Shown: piece by piece, positions 8,167 to 15,997 of the stretch | Position numbering within the stretch: position 1 is the stretch's first letter | How the letters are laid out: each line of letters begins with the position of its first letter | Source: Rhodococcus sp. KBS0724 | GTDB taxonomy: Bacteria > Actinomycetota > Actinomycetes > Mycobacteriales > Mycobacteriaceae | Assembly (NCBI RefSeq): GCF_005938745.2 | Contig: NZ_VCBX02000003.1 | Coordinates: forward strand, 8,619-72,618 | DNA: 64,000 nucleotides | Direction of reading: 5' to 3' | Position numbers and translations under genes: made by a program | Notes under the pieces: generated by a model | Told to the model about the DNA's origin: nothing | The model's database searches: none | Seen by the model: the letters and a program-made list of their open reading frames with translations, nothing else

Positions 8167-8811
8167 GTGACCATGAGCAATACTATTCGGCCCCACATCG
8201 GCCGCCCCACCGGCAGCACCGCACGCACCACACAAGCCCGAGCAGTGCGAACACGAGAAGCGATCGTCTCAGTAGCCGCACAACACTTCGACACCGACGG
8301 ATACGGCGCCAGTAGCATCAATGCCATCCTCGCTACCGGAGCATTCACCAAGGGCGCCATCTACTTCCACTTCCCGTCCAAGGAAGCCATCGCAGGGAGC
8401 CTCATCGCTGATTGGAACCGAACCGTCAACGAATCCATCAGCGAAGCAACAGCCACCGGCCCGAGCACCACAGCGGGGGAGAAGCTGACAGCGATCTTCA
8501 CGTCCCTCGCACATCAAATCGCCGAGAACACCAACCTGCGCGCCGGGATGAAACTCACCCTCGAACCCACCATCGACAACGGCGCAGCCTTCGCTTACTG
8601 GGTCGATGCCATCAGCGACATCATCGAAACAGCCCTCACCGAAGGTGAACTCACTGACACCCCCACCACACACCGACTCGCATGGAACCTCTGCGCCGGC
8701 ACCATCGGAGCCGCCAACGCATCAGCAACCCTGCGAGAAGACATCGACCTCGCAACCCGCATCGAAGACGCGGTAACAGCGCAGCTGCGCAATGCACTCA
8801 CACCCGCCTGA
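8167..8811 (+). CDS. TetR-family regulator, gamma-butyrolactone-receptor type
   Basis: A protein of about 212-214 residues. The TetR helix-turn-helix lies at residues 25-70 (REAIVSVAAQHFDTDGYGASSINAILATGAFTKGAIYFHFPSKEAIA). This segment closely resembles the ArpA/ScbR/AvaL group of receptors that sense gamma-butyrolactone-type signals. Two starts are possible, GTG 8167 or ATG 8173. The ligand domain follows (residues 75-214). No butyrolactone synthase gene is in the window, so it may answer a host or neighbour signal. Targets are unknown; the palindrome just upstream is a candidate autoregulatory site. Tight regulation of conjugation by a diffusible signal would be an attractive but unproven role. 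Confidence 0.8.
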   Translation: MTMSNTIRPHIGRPTGSTARTTQARAVRTREAIVSVAAQHFDTDGYGASSINAILATGAFTKGAIYFHFPSKEAIAGSLIADWNRTVNESISEATATGPSTTAGEKLTAIFTSLAHQIAENTNLRAGMKLTLEPTIDNGAAFAYWVDAISDIIETALTEGELTDTPTTHRLAWNLCAGTIGAANASATLREDIDLATRIEDAVTAQLRNALTPA

Positions 8812-8898
8812 CCCAAACTACGGGTACCGACCTCAACAAAAAGCGGCGAAATTGCTTGAGGGACAACTAGACCGACAACCTATGTGCCATTGACTTAA

Positions 8899-8951
8899 CG
8901 ATCGGACCCCACTCGCGTCGAGCTCAGTTCTCGACCCGAGGGGTCCGATCG
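8899..8951. terminator. 12-bp inverted repeat at the 3' end of the resolvase gene
   Basis: CGATCGGACCCC (8899-8910) and GGGGTCCGATCG (8940-8951) are perfect complements. The right arm lies inside the last codons of the resolvase gene. It can serve as a bidirectional terminator between the TetR and resolvase genes. Confidence 0.5.
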
Positions 8952-9529
8952 CTGGCTTCCCGCTCGATCCGCGCAAGCTGGATATTGGTATACAACGACG
9001 AACGCTTCAAACCCGTGTTCTTACACAGAGTTTCGATCTTGAACTGACCCGTCTCATAAATTTGCAGCAGATACGCACGCTCCTCCGGCGAGAGCTTGTG
9101 CGGCCTACCTTTCATCTTCCCAGCAGCCGTCGCGGCGGCAACAGCATCACGCGTGCGCGAACGAATCAGATCCGACTCGAACTCCGCCATCAACGCAAGA
9201 ATGCCAATGAACATCTTCCCCATCGGATCAGCCGGGTCATACACCTGACCATCAATCGACAGCGACACACCTTTCTCCGCGATCCGCTCCACCGTCTCAT
9301 GCAAATCCTTCGCCGACCGAGACAACCGATCGAGCTTCGTCACACAAAACACATCGCCGGCCCGAGCCGCGTTGATCGCATTATCCAAACCAGGCCGACG
9401 AGCCTGCCGGCCACTGACACCATGATCGACATAGACCATGTCACGATCCACACCGGCCTTCACCAGAAGATCCACCTGAACCGCCGTGTCCTGCCGGACC
9501 GTACTGCACCGCGCATACCCGATTTTCAC
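8924..9529 (-). CDS. Serine resolvase/invertase (Tn3/Hin type)
   Basis: A site-specific serine recombinase of 201 residues. A longer open frame runs 5' of it, but the catalytic domain begins at VKIGYARCST, so the GTG at 9529, with GGGGGTAGC before it, is the likely start. The nucleophile is the Ser of YARCS; the conserved RLSRSAKDL and YDPADPMGKMFIGILALMAEFESDLIRSRT segments follow, with the DNA-binding HTH at the C-terminus (about residues 150-195). Such enzymes resolve cointegrates or plasmid multimers at a res site. Candidate res dyads lie immediately upstream. No transposase partner is adjacent, so it may be a remnant of a Tn3-type element or a plasmid multimer-resolution gene. Confidence 0.88.
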   Translation of the reverse strand: MKIGYARCSTVRQDTAVQVDLLVKAGVDRDMVYVDHGVSGRQARRPGLDNAINAARAGDVFCVTKLDRLSRSAKDLHETVERIAEKGVSLSIDGQVYDPADPMGKMFIGILALMAEFESDLIRSRTRDAVAAATAAGKMKGRPHKLSPEERAYLLQIYETGQFKIETLCKNTGLKRSSLYTNIQLARIEREASDRTPRVEN

Positions 9530-9554
9530 GCTACCCCCACTGCCGAACACGAAT

Positions 9555-9608
9555 TGTCCACTAGAGCCTATGCCATAACGGACAAATCCAACGGACACCA
9601 AAATTGGA
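9555..9608 (-). other. Candidate res site of the resolvase
   Basis: Two dyads lie just upstream of the resolvase start: TGTCC (9555-9559) with GGACA (9580-9584), and TCCAA (9587-9591) with TTGGA (9604-9608). Imperfect dyads of about 30 bp upstream of a resolvase gene are the normal layout of a res site. Confidence 0.55.
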
Positions 9609-9675
9609 CGTTTCGGCCCGAAATTTCGCCACGTCAGTCGCGCCCAGTCGCCCGTTCTCCACCGTCCGGTATGAC

Positions 9676-9708
9676 GACGGTCAAAACGCACACCGAAACC
9701 CGCAGAAA
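9676..9708 (+). repeat. 33-bp direct repeat, copy 1 (left of grpB-family gene)
   Basis: It begins GACGGTCAAAACGCACACC and ends AACCCGCAGAAA. A near-identical copy in the same orientation is at 10386-10418, so the GrpB-family gene sits between two direct repeats. A deleted version is at 15260-15279. Confidence 0.65.
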
Positions 9709-9786
9709 CGGTCTGAGCCGGTCTGGCTTGTGAGTGGACCGATAATCGTGGGGCCAGCAACAGGAACGGTGCGATAGCGTGGCGCG

Positions 9787-10341
9787 ATGACGGTAATTGT
9801 CGTTCCGTACTCCGAGGAGTGGCCAAGGCAGTATGAGGCCGTTGCTGACGGCTTGCGCAGGATTTTGTCGCAGGTACCTGTCGTTTCGATCCAGCACGTC
9901 GGATCGACGTCAGTTCCAGGACTGGCGGCCAAACCCGTCCTCGATATCGACGTTATTGTCCAACGCGAACACGTGCCGGCGGCGATCAGGGCGCTCTCCA
10001 CCGGGGGATACACCCATCTTGGAGATCTTGGTCTTTGCGATCGCGAAGCTTTCCACGCCGAGCAAGGAGACCCAGCCCGGAACGTCTATTTATGTGTTGA
10101 GGGGACCTTGAACGTACGAAATCATCTCGCCGTCCGCTCAGTTCTGCGAGCACATCCCGACTTGCGGGAGGCTTACAGTGCAGTCAAACGAGAGCTCGCC
10201 GAAGATCCAGATATGACAATTGACCGCTACGTTGCGGGCAAATCCGAGATCTTGCAGATTGTGCTCGATCATTCCGAACTCACAACAGAGGAAAAGCTGG
10301 CAGTTCTGCATGTGAACGTGAACAACGTGCTGGGCAGCTAG
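9787..10341 (+). CDS. GrpB-family (UPF0157) nucleotidyltransferase-fold protein
   Basis: A 184-residue protein of the GrpB/UPF0157 family, which has a nucleotidyltransferase fold. Motifs seen are IQHVGSTSVPGLAAKPVLDIDVIV (residues 36-59: the GS and the DxD-like metal-binding pair of the fold) and the downstream HLAVRSVLRAHPDLREAYSAVKRELA helix. The family is often linked to CoaE or stands alone; its substrate is not established. ATG at 9787 gives a full-length protein. It stands alone between two direct repeats, like a cassette, and is followed by a strong hairpin. It is a possible resistance-type or housekeeping-type cargo gene; the function is not predictable. Confidence 0.85.
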   Translation: MTVIVVPYSEEWPRQYEAVADGLRRILSQVPVVSIQHVGSTSVPGLAAKPVLDIDVIVQREHVPAAIRALSTGGYTHLGDLGLCDREAFHAEQGDPARNVYLCVEGTLNVRNHLAVRSVLRAHPDLREAYSAVKRELAEDPDMTIDRYVAGKSEILQIVLDHSELTTEEKLAVLHVNVNNVLGS

Positions 10342-10385
10342 ATAGGTCCCGAGGTGTGAATCGGGGGACAACAGTCCGTTTTGTC

Positions 10386-10418
10386 GATGGTCAAAACGCA
10401 CACCCGAACCCGCAGAAA
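10386..10418 (+). repeat. 33-bp direct repeat, copy 2 (right of grpB-family gene)
   Basis: It reads GATGGTCAAAACGCACACCC then GAACCCGCAGAAA, matching the copy at 9676-9708 at nearly every position and in the same orientation. Confidence 0.65.
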
Positions 10419-10458
10419 AGCGCTCAGCGGATGCTCGATCTCGCGCATGCACAAAATC

Positions 10459-10496
10459 GGTTGAGCCCTACGCCAGACTTGGCGTAGGGCTCAACC
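10459..10496. terminator. Perfect 16-bp hairpin
   Basis: GGTTGAGCCCTACGCC and GGCGTAGGGCTCAACC are complementary around a six-base loop. It separates the grpB-family gene from the convergent secreted-protein gene and can terminate both. The rest of 10497-10647 shows nothing recognisable. Confidence 0.8.
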
Positions 10497-10647
10497 GTCG
10501 TTTCAGTGATGTCCGGCCCCACCCAATTCGAGTACAGGGGGCAGCCCTCTCCCGCATTGCTGATCTTTGCCACGAATTCTACGTGCGACGTCTAGTGATC
10601 TCGAACGGAGCGTTGCCGATCTAGCACGGTTGCACCACGCGGTTCTT

Positions 10648-10899
10648 TTAACCGGTGATGACGTAGATCCACGTTCCTTGCGCGTTACGGATGAAACACG
10701 GGCCCGCATGGGCGCCGGGGAAGTAACGCATCGTCTCTGCACGGGCCTTCTCGCATGCACCAGGATTAGGAAAGGGGCCACCGATGAAAGGGAGCTCGAG
10801 CGGAGTTGCGGAGGCCGCACCGACCGACGACGCAATGATGCCAGCTGCCAAACCGCCGGCCAACATCGTTGAGGTGACTACTTTCTTCAGGCTTTGCAT
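10648..10899 (-). CDS. Small secreted protein with one Cys pair
   Basis: An 83-residue protein with a clear Sec signal peptide (residues 1-31: basic MQSLKKV, a hydrophobic core, then ASATP with a probable cut after ASA). The mature part is about 52 residues with just two cysteines (GACEKARAETMRYFPGAHAGPC), likely a disulfide, and a hydrophobic aromatic tail GTWIYVITG. It resembles the neighbouring secreted protein at 11218-11487 in its plan: GAC, about 20-30 residues, a second Cys, a short strand-like end. The function is unknown; a secreted peptide acting on other cells is one possibility. The 318 bp between the two genes holds the upstream region of this gene and nothing else I can recognise. 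Confidence 0.6.
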   Translation of the reverse strand: MQSLKKVVTSTMLAGGLAAGIIASSVGAASATPLELPFIGGPFPNPGACEKARAETMRYFPGAHAGPCFIRNAQGTWIYVITG

Positions 10900-11217
10900 A
10901 ATTCACCCTTCCGTTATTTTGGAGTGCTAAATAAAGGGATCTACCGCTGAATCCACGGCATACGGCGCGGACGGTCCCCCAGATTGAGGGGTGATCAAAC
11001 ATGAACCGCGACAGGTGACTGATTTATCCCAGGTGTTCGCTGGATAGGGATGCAGAATTACGCCACAGCTGTGATATTGGAGGGAGTCAGTGGTTTCCGA
11101 ATTTATCGGACCTTAATTTCGTGGACTCTGCCGTGAATCAGACCGCAAATTTACGCGCGGTAAGAAATTTCGCCAGAATGCCGACCCGGCAAGTTGCCTC
11201 GCGGGCGCAGGAATCGA

Positions 11218-11487
11218 CTAGACAACCACCCAAATGTAAGGGCGGCATGTCCCGGCCGGGTACGGACCAGACAAGAATTTCATCTGATATGTGACACCGT
11301 TTACAACCTTTTTGATATTTGCCGATCCCCGGTCCTTCGGACATGCTCCCTCATTGAACGTCGCGTGCATCGGCGACGCGGCCTGGTGAGACACGGTTGG
11401 TGCCGCATTTGCAGCCCCGACTCCCATGCCCATTCCCATAGCGAGGGCACCCCCCATAATCACTGACGAGATAACGGCACGTTTCAT
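11218..11487 (-). CDS. Small secreted protein, relative of the previous gene by layout
   Basis: An 89-residue protein from ATG 11487, chosen because AGGAGGGGTTCAG stands directly before it; the longer frame adds an implausible N-terminus. Residues 1-28 form a signal peptide (MKRAVISS, then a Met/Gly-rich core and a NAAPT cleavage region). The mature protein of about 60 residues holds two cysteines (EGACPK and AGTCRP) and ends in PYIWVVV. It is in the same direction as the 10648-10899 gene, 318 bp upstream of it. The surrounding DNA falls in GC content, which suggests recent acquisition. The function is unknown. Confidence 0.6.
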   Translation of the reverse strand: MKRAVISSVIMGGALAMGMGMGVGAANAAPTVSHQAASPMHATFNEGACPKDRGSANIKKVVNGVTYQMKFLSGPYPAGTCRPYIWVVV

Positions 11488-11732
11488 CTGAACCCCTCCT
11501 GCATAGTGTTTTCTTTCAATCAACCTAAGGCTGATTTTAAAATGCTAACTCGAGCTTATTGAGGTTCCTAGTGAAATTATTAAGGCCAACTTTAAGGAAT
11601 TTAAGTCAGAAAGAAATCTTTCTTTCCTCCATGTTTTTAACAATTTTTGTAAACTTGCAGGATCTCGGCGACTGGACTTCTTCGGCCTCGGTTACACTCG
11701 CCCAATAACTAAACCAACCAGGAGGTATATAA

Positions 11733-12149
11733 GTGCGTTTGTCTTTATTTCACCGTTCAATATTTATTAGTTCTGGCATTGCCTGCCTCGTGTTGTCTGG
11801 TTGCTCCGTTGATGAAGGTCCGGCATCTGAAAACAAGCAAACTGCGTCCCCCATCGGAGAGACGCTTGACGCGGCGCGGGAATCCCTAAGACCGCAAAAA
11901 ATAGAATCATTCGATCTGACTAAATCGATCGCTGGTACTAATATTTCCGCTGATTACACATCTGACTCCGCATGGACAGTAGTCGCACAGTGCTCGGGTG
12001 ATCAAAATAATCCGGATGCGGGCATGATCGTTGTCGGGATACTTCCTAATGATTTGGTATCTCCGGACGTCTTAGAGAGGTCTTTGGCTGGAGAATATTC
12101 GGCTCTCATCCAGGGTTGGGGCACGGATTCTGACGAATCGTTATGTTGA
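11733..12149 (+). CDS. Predicted lipoprotein
   Basis: A 138-residue protein with a type II signal peptide: basic start, hydrophobic core, lipobox LSGC (Cys near residue 24). GGAGGTATATAA provides the ribosome binding site. The mature part is acidic, Ser/Asp-rich and ends SDESLC. No family is recognised. It lies in a lower-GC block (about 11.5-14.3 kb) with a second lipoprotein and a polytopic membrane protein in the same direction, which suggests a cell-envelope operon that moved in together. Confidence 0.65.
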   Translation: MRLSLFHRSIFISSGIACLVLSGCSVDEGPASENKQTASPIGETLDAARESLRPQKIESFDLTKSIAGTNISADYTSDSAWTVVAQCSGDQNNPDAGMIVVGILPNDLVSPDVLERSLAGEYSALIQGWGTDSDESLC

Positions 12150-12207
12150 ATCAGATGGAAACAAATAAATATGGCAATTCCAGTTGGACCACGCCCTTGG
12201 GTGGGCG

Positions 12208-13323
12208 GTGACACATATCAAAATACCGAAAGAGGAAGCGGAGCATTTCGACCTAATTGGAAAGGTCGACCGAATTGCTGGAATAGACATTGCGCGAGGT
12301 GTCGCAATACTCGGAATGTTTGTTCTGCACGCCATCTCGACTCATGAGACATCTCCCTATCTCACCGCCGGCCTTGCCCTATTTGCCGATCAGCGAGCGC
12401 AAATCCTCTTCGCTGTTTTGGATGGCGTATCGATTGGGATACTCACGAATGTTGGAGCAATCAAGCAAGATAAAAGAGTGAGAGGTTTTGAACGACGCAA
12501 GATTGCTGTGCGTGGAATCTATCTCATAGCTCTTGGACTCTTTTTGACGACATTGGGATCTCCGATAATCGTAATTCTTGACTATTATGGAGTTTATTTC
12601 CTGCTGGTTCTTCCTTTCGTGTACATGAAAAGGAGATCACTCTGTATCGCTAGTGCGGTATTCCTTTTGGCAGGGCCCCCGATTTCTGAAATGTTCCGAA
12701 GTCTGATAGGCGATCCTTCGCTGAGTGGAAATGAGATTTTGCCTCCAACTATAGATCGGATTGCGAGCTGGACACTTGTAGGACAGTATCCGGCGGTTAT
12801 TTGGCTCGGCTACGTGTTCCTGGGCCTCGTGATTTATAGGGTCGGAATAATGGCGCAGAGTTCCCAGTTGGAGATCCTGAAAATCAGCATTCCTGTGTCG
12901 GTGTTGGCAACCGCAGCAGGGTACTTGCTGCGTGTCAATTATTTGGTCGGTCAAACTGCCATTTTGATTGGATCGGCTGGAATTGCTGTGACCATAACAG
13001 TGGGGGTGATTTTTATTGTCGACAGTATGCGCTCGGAACTTAGTAAATACATCAAAACCGTATTTTACCCAATAATGTTAATGGGTGCCATGCCGGTCAC
13101 CATCTATTTCCTGCATGTGGTGTACTTCGCCATTCTGGCAGAGTTTACTCCTATCGGGAAAATTCAGGGTATGGACACATTTTTGGTAATCACTTTCGGG
13201 GGCGTAATATTCGCAGGTTTGTATCTGAGATTCTTTCAGCGTGGACCATTCGAAGCGCTCGTGCGAGCAATCACTCCAGCGCGAGACGAACTCTGTATGA
13301 GTCGCCGGGAGGAAGATAGATGA
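12208..13323 (+). CDS. DUF418/YeiB-like polytopic membrane protein
   Basis: A protein of about 371 residues with nine or ten hydrophobic segments. The N-terminal signature RIAGIDIARGVAILGMFVLHA is typical of the DUF1624/DUF418 (YeiB-like) and acyltransferase-3-like membrane families, and the C-terminal IYFLHVVYFAIL segment fits DUF418. These are thought to be membrane acyltransferases or transport-related proteins, but no reaction is established. The frame opens at TTG 12184; GTG 12208 is the better start but lacks a strong ribosome binding site. The next gene starts at or just after its stop. Lower GC than the plasmid backbone. Confidence 0.68.
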   Translation: MTHIKIPKEEAEHFDLIGKVDRIAGIDIARGVAILGMFVLHAISTHETSPYLTAGLALFADQRAQILFAVLDGVSIGILTNVGAIKQDKRVRGFERRKIAVRGIYLIALGLFLTTLGSPIIVILDYYGVYFLLVLPFVYMKRRSLCIASAVFLLAGPPISEMFRSLIGDPSLSGNEILPPTIDRIASWTLVGQYPAVIWLGYVFLGLVIYRVGIMAQSSQLEILKISIPVSVLATAAGYLLRVNYLVGQTAILIGSAGIAVTITVGVIFIVDSMRSELSKYIKTVFYPIMLMGAMPVTIYFLHVVYFAILAEFTPIGKIQGMDTFLVITFGGVIFAGLYLRFFQRGPFEALVRAITPARDELCMSRREEDR

Positions 13324-13451
13324 ATGCGACTAATCGGGTGACGGCTGGGGCGCCGAGGAGTAGATACGTTAGGCGTGTCCGACGTTCAGTCGCACTGAAA
13401 TCTATGCATGTCGGATATGATGGCGAGTATCGACGAACGGTAGGGGGAAAG

Positions 13452-13937
13452 ATGGATCGGCGTTTTACGGCCAGTGTTGCATCCGCTGCGATTCTTGGAT
13501 CAATGATGTACTTGTCGGCGTGCGGGGCTTCAGATTCGGGAAAAAGTGCGAGGGATGACACCGGTGAGAAGACTGAATCGACATCCGAAACGACCATAGT
13601 AAATGAAGTTTCTTATGTGCCCGAGGGGCCGGCTGTAGATTTCGGGGTCAACATAGTTCCAAGTGATGACATGAAGGATTCTCGTTTGACGAGCATTACT
13701 TCTTATCATCGTACGGGATTGAATGGTGACGAGATATTCATACAGTTTCCCCAGGACTCCGGGCAGTGCCTCGCGGCGAAAGCAGACGTATTAGAAACGG
13801 ACAGTTCCGTAAGGGTGTCGCTTCACACTGGGACGCCTACCGACGCGGACGACATTGATTGCGGCAGCCTTGGAACCCTGGCGAGCTTGAAAATAAAGTT
13901 GAATTCTCCACTTGCAGATCGGAGTGTAGTTCAGTAA
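13452..13937 (+). CDS. Predicted lipoprotein
   Basis: A 161-residue protein starting at ATG 13452, which follows GGGGGAAAG; the frame is open further upstream but the signal peptide starts here. The lipobox is YLSAC, with Cys near residue 24. A Ser/Thr/Asp/Glu-rich linker follows, then a compact domain with two more cysteines (GQCLAAK, DIDCGS). It resembles the first lipoprotein in plan but not clearly in sequence. It closes the low-GC envelope gene block. Confidence 0.65.
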   Translation: MDRRFTASVASAAILGSMMYLSACGASDSGKSARDDTGEKTESTSETTIVNEVSYVPEGPAVDFGVNIVPSDDMKDSRLTSITSYHRTGLNGDEIFIQFPQDSGQCLAAKADVLETDSSVRVSLHTGTPTDADDIDCGSLGTLASLKIKLNSPLADRSVVQ

Positions 13938-14078
13938 CGGATTGAGACCTGCATCTCTTCGGTAAATGTGACGAGCTCAGGTTCGCGGTCCAATTCGTAT
14001 ATTCGGTGGTCCGATTGTGCCAGTTCCCGGCGAGTCAAATGTTTTCTATGAAATCTTTGTAAACACTGTGAGGGGAAA

Positions 14079-14294
14079 ATGTCAGACGACTATGGTGAGT
14101 CGACACGGAAGAGTTTGGACATCTCCTCTAAGGCTACCTCCAGGAGATTAAGCCCTTTCTCCACCAAGTTGCCGGAAGATTTGCAAAAATCGATCAAGAT
14201 AACCTGTGCCACCACCGGGATCAGAATGCAGGACGCGGTTCGTGAAGCGATGATTACTTGGTTGAACAGTGTGAACGGGAGTCGGAGCCAGTAA
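14079..14294 (+). CDS. Small ribbon-helix-helix-like DNA-binding protein
   Basis: A 71-residue protein with GAGGGGAAA before its ATG. Residues 28-62 (FSTKLPEDLQKSIKITCATTGIRMQDAVREAMITWL) have the strand-helix-helix pattern of Arc/CopG-type ribbon-helix-helix proteins. It stands alone, without an adjacent toxin gene, so an antitoxin role is not supported; a plasmid regulator is possible. Confidence 0.6.
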   Translation: MSDDYGESTRKSLDISSKATSRRLSPFSTKLPEDLQKSIKITCATTGIRMQDAVREAMITWLNSVNGSRSQ

Positions 14295-14999
14295 AGATCC
14301 ACTAGTGAATAGCGATCGAAATCGTGGTGTGGTTGCAACGGCAGCTAATTCTTCGGGTCGATGCGCGAGAAATTGTTGTGTCGCCACGGGGTTCAGAGGC
14401 GCACAAGTCAGTGGATTACGCGCACTATAGCCGTACGTACCCGATCATTGCTCCCAAGCGATTCAGGCGGCCCACCAAGGGTAAGTGATGTCCGAAGGGG
14501 CATGAGATCGCACGGTGACTAGCTGATGTGGTCGGCGATGTAAGTCGGATGCCCGGGGTACCTTTGGAAGCGCGACGAGCACTAGGTCGCCACACTGACC
14601 AGACCGAAGCGAAAGCCGAAGTCCTGACCTGCAACAACCCTTGCAGATCGGTCATACGTGGCGACTTGATACTCATTCACCACCACAAACCAGAGCTACC
14701 GCGACACCACCCGTGGTCCAGCTCCGTCGCTCTCGCACAATCACCCCTCCAGCACGCCGAGCGGGAGGTGCCCACCACCGCACGCACCCACCGCCGGCCA
14801 CACAAAAACCGAACGACACCTCCGGCGCCGTTGCCGCTACACAGCCCCGAGTGGTCAAGAAAGTCGTCGTACAAGTCGCCCCAGAACACCATACCGGGGA
14901 CCCGACCCGTCAACCCACGCTGCGCTCTACGGGGTTGACCGCCCACCCTCGACATGGTGACAGGGGAGCGACTCTACCGACTCTCAGAAAGGCAGGCAC
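14295..14999. other. Gene-free stretch with a dispersed repeat (14692-14773)
   Basis: No convincing gene on either strand; the open frames here lack ribosome binding sites and look like codon-bias shadows. Positions 14692-14773 are about 85 percent identical to 32383-32465 in the same orientation (shared words include AGAGCTACCGCGACACCA and CGCACAATCACCCC). Confidence 0.6.
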
Positions 15000-15185
15000 A
15001 TGACCGAAACAGCCGCTCCCACACGCTTTGTCGTAATACCCCGCACCGAAGAACACGGCGGATACGAGAACGAGTGCTTCACCCACTACGTCCAAGACAA
15101 CCGCGGCCGCTACTGCCTACGCGGACCGATGGTCCAGTCGGACGCGGAATGGCTCGCGAACAAGATGAATACACAGTTGGACTAG
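15000..15185 (+). CDS. Small hypothetical protein
   Basis: A 61-residue acidic protein with AAAGGCAGG before its ATG and a hairpin terminator just after its stop, which together support a real gene. Residues 10-50 (VVIPRTEEHGGYENECFTHYVQDNRGRYCLRG) are compact and have two cysteines. I do not recognise the family. Confidence 0.55.
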   Translation: MTETAAPTRFVVIPRTEEHGGYENECFTHYVQDNRGRYCLRGPMVQSDAEWLANKMNTQLD

Positions 15186-15198
15186 CCAACTAACAAGG

Positions 15199-15220
15199 CC
15201 CGCACCGGATTCGGTGCGGG
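15199..15220 (+). terminator. Hairpin terminator
   Basis: CCCGCACCG and CGGTGCGGG are perfect complements with a short loop, right after the 15000-15185 gene. The same sequence, with only its left arm, reappears at 15961-15990. Confidence 0.8.
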
Positions 15221-15259
15221 TCACACTTCTGTCAACGATTGGGTCAATTTCTGGCCCCT

Positions 15260-15279
15260 GATGGTCAAGCCCGCAGAAA
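15260..15279 (+). repeat. Shortened copy of the 33-bp repeat
   Basis: GATGGTCAA is joined directly to GCCCGCAGAAA, as if about 14 bp had been lost from the middle of the repeat seen at 9676 and 10386. The following TGCGCT also matches what follows copy 2. Confidence 0.45.
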
Positions 15280-15384
15280 TGCGCTAACACGCTGCATCCG
15301 GGTGCGGTTGCGAGTCAGGCCGCGCGCTGCTACTTTGAATCTCGGTAGAGTTCCGGTGAAGAAATCAAATATCACGGAGGAAAC

Positions 15385-15948
15385 GTGACCCCTTCAGAAG
15401 TCACCCAAGTGCTGCTGGACCGGATCCGATCCGGGATGTACAAAGTCGAAAGCGCGATGCCAACTCTCGACGACTTGAACCAAGAATTCTTCGGCGTCGA
15501 TGCAGGCCCTCACCCCGGTCGAGCGGCCTATGCGCCGCTCATCAATGCAGGAATGGTCCAGAGCCGAAAAGGTCGGCACGGCGGTCACTTTCTGGTCTCC
15601 GAACTCCCGCCCGGCGGAAGCCATGCATTCGCCGCCGTGGCAGACCAAATCAAGGGCATCGCCGAGCAATTGGACGCCCTCCGGGACCGCGTGATGTACA
15701 TCGTGGAATTCGAGGACAAATCGACCGGCGTCTACTTCGGCGAGAGCATCCACCCATCGCGACTCGCAGCGGAATCGTTCGCCGTAGAGATATTGGTCCG
15801 ATTCGGAGAAGACAAAGACGTCGCCGAAAAGACCGTCGGCTATGCAGGATTCACTGCATCCGACGCGCGAAAATACGCAGTGCGGATATACGGGTCCACG
15901 CTCGGCGACGACAGGGTTGAAACCCGAGGCCGATCTCTCGATCGGTAG
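15385..15948 (+). CDS. GntR-type winged-helix regulator (plasmid type)
   Basis: A 187-residue protein from GTG 15385, preceded by GGAGGAAAC. Residues 1-75 form a GntR-like winged helix (VTQVLLDRIRSGMY..MPTLDDLNQEFFGVD..AAYAPLINAGMVQSRKGRHGGHFLV) resembling KorSA-type repressors of actinobacterial mobile elements. The C-terminal part does not match a known GntR effector domain. It could repress transfer or replication genes. Its own terminator is the copy that was cut by the IS30-family element. Confidence 0.68.
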   Translation: MTPSEVTQVLLDRIRSGMYKVESAMPTLDDLNQEFFGVDAGPHPGRAAYAPLINAGMVQSRKGRHGGHFLVSELPPGGSHAFAAVADQIKGIAEQLDALRDRVMYIVEFEDKSTGVYFGESIHPSRLAAESFAVEILVRFGEDKDVAEKTVGYAGFTASDARKYAVRIYGSTLGDDRVETRGRSLDR

Positions 15949-15960
15949 GCGCACGATCTT

Positions 15961-15990
15961 GGGCTAACCAACCAACAAGGCCCGCACCGG
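15961..15990 (+). terminator. Terminator left arm truncated by the IS30-family insertion
   Basis: Positions 15962-15990 repeat the upstream terminator (AACAAGGCCCGCACCGG) but stop before the right arm. The right arm is not found on the far side of the insertion element either. Confidence 0.6.
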
Positions 15991-15997
15991 ACCTTGG

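Noticed and set aside
9530..9826. N-terminal extension of the resolvase
   Set aside because: The extra 99 residues cover the res-like dyads and part of the repeat and do not resemble a resolvase.
14425..14955. Several open frames in the 14.3-15.0 kb gap
   Set aside because: They are Pro/Arg/Thr-rich or Trp/Cys-rich shadows. The part that is conserved with 32.4 kb is conserved as DNA and not clearly as a protein.
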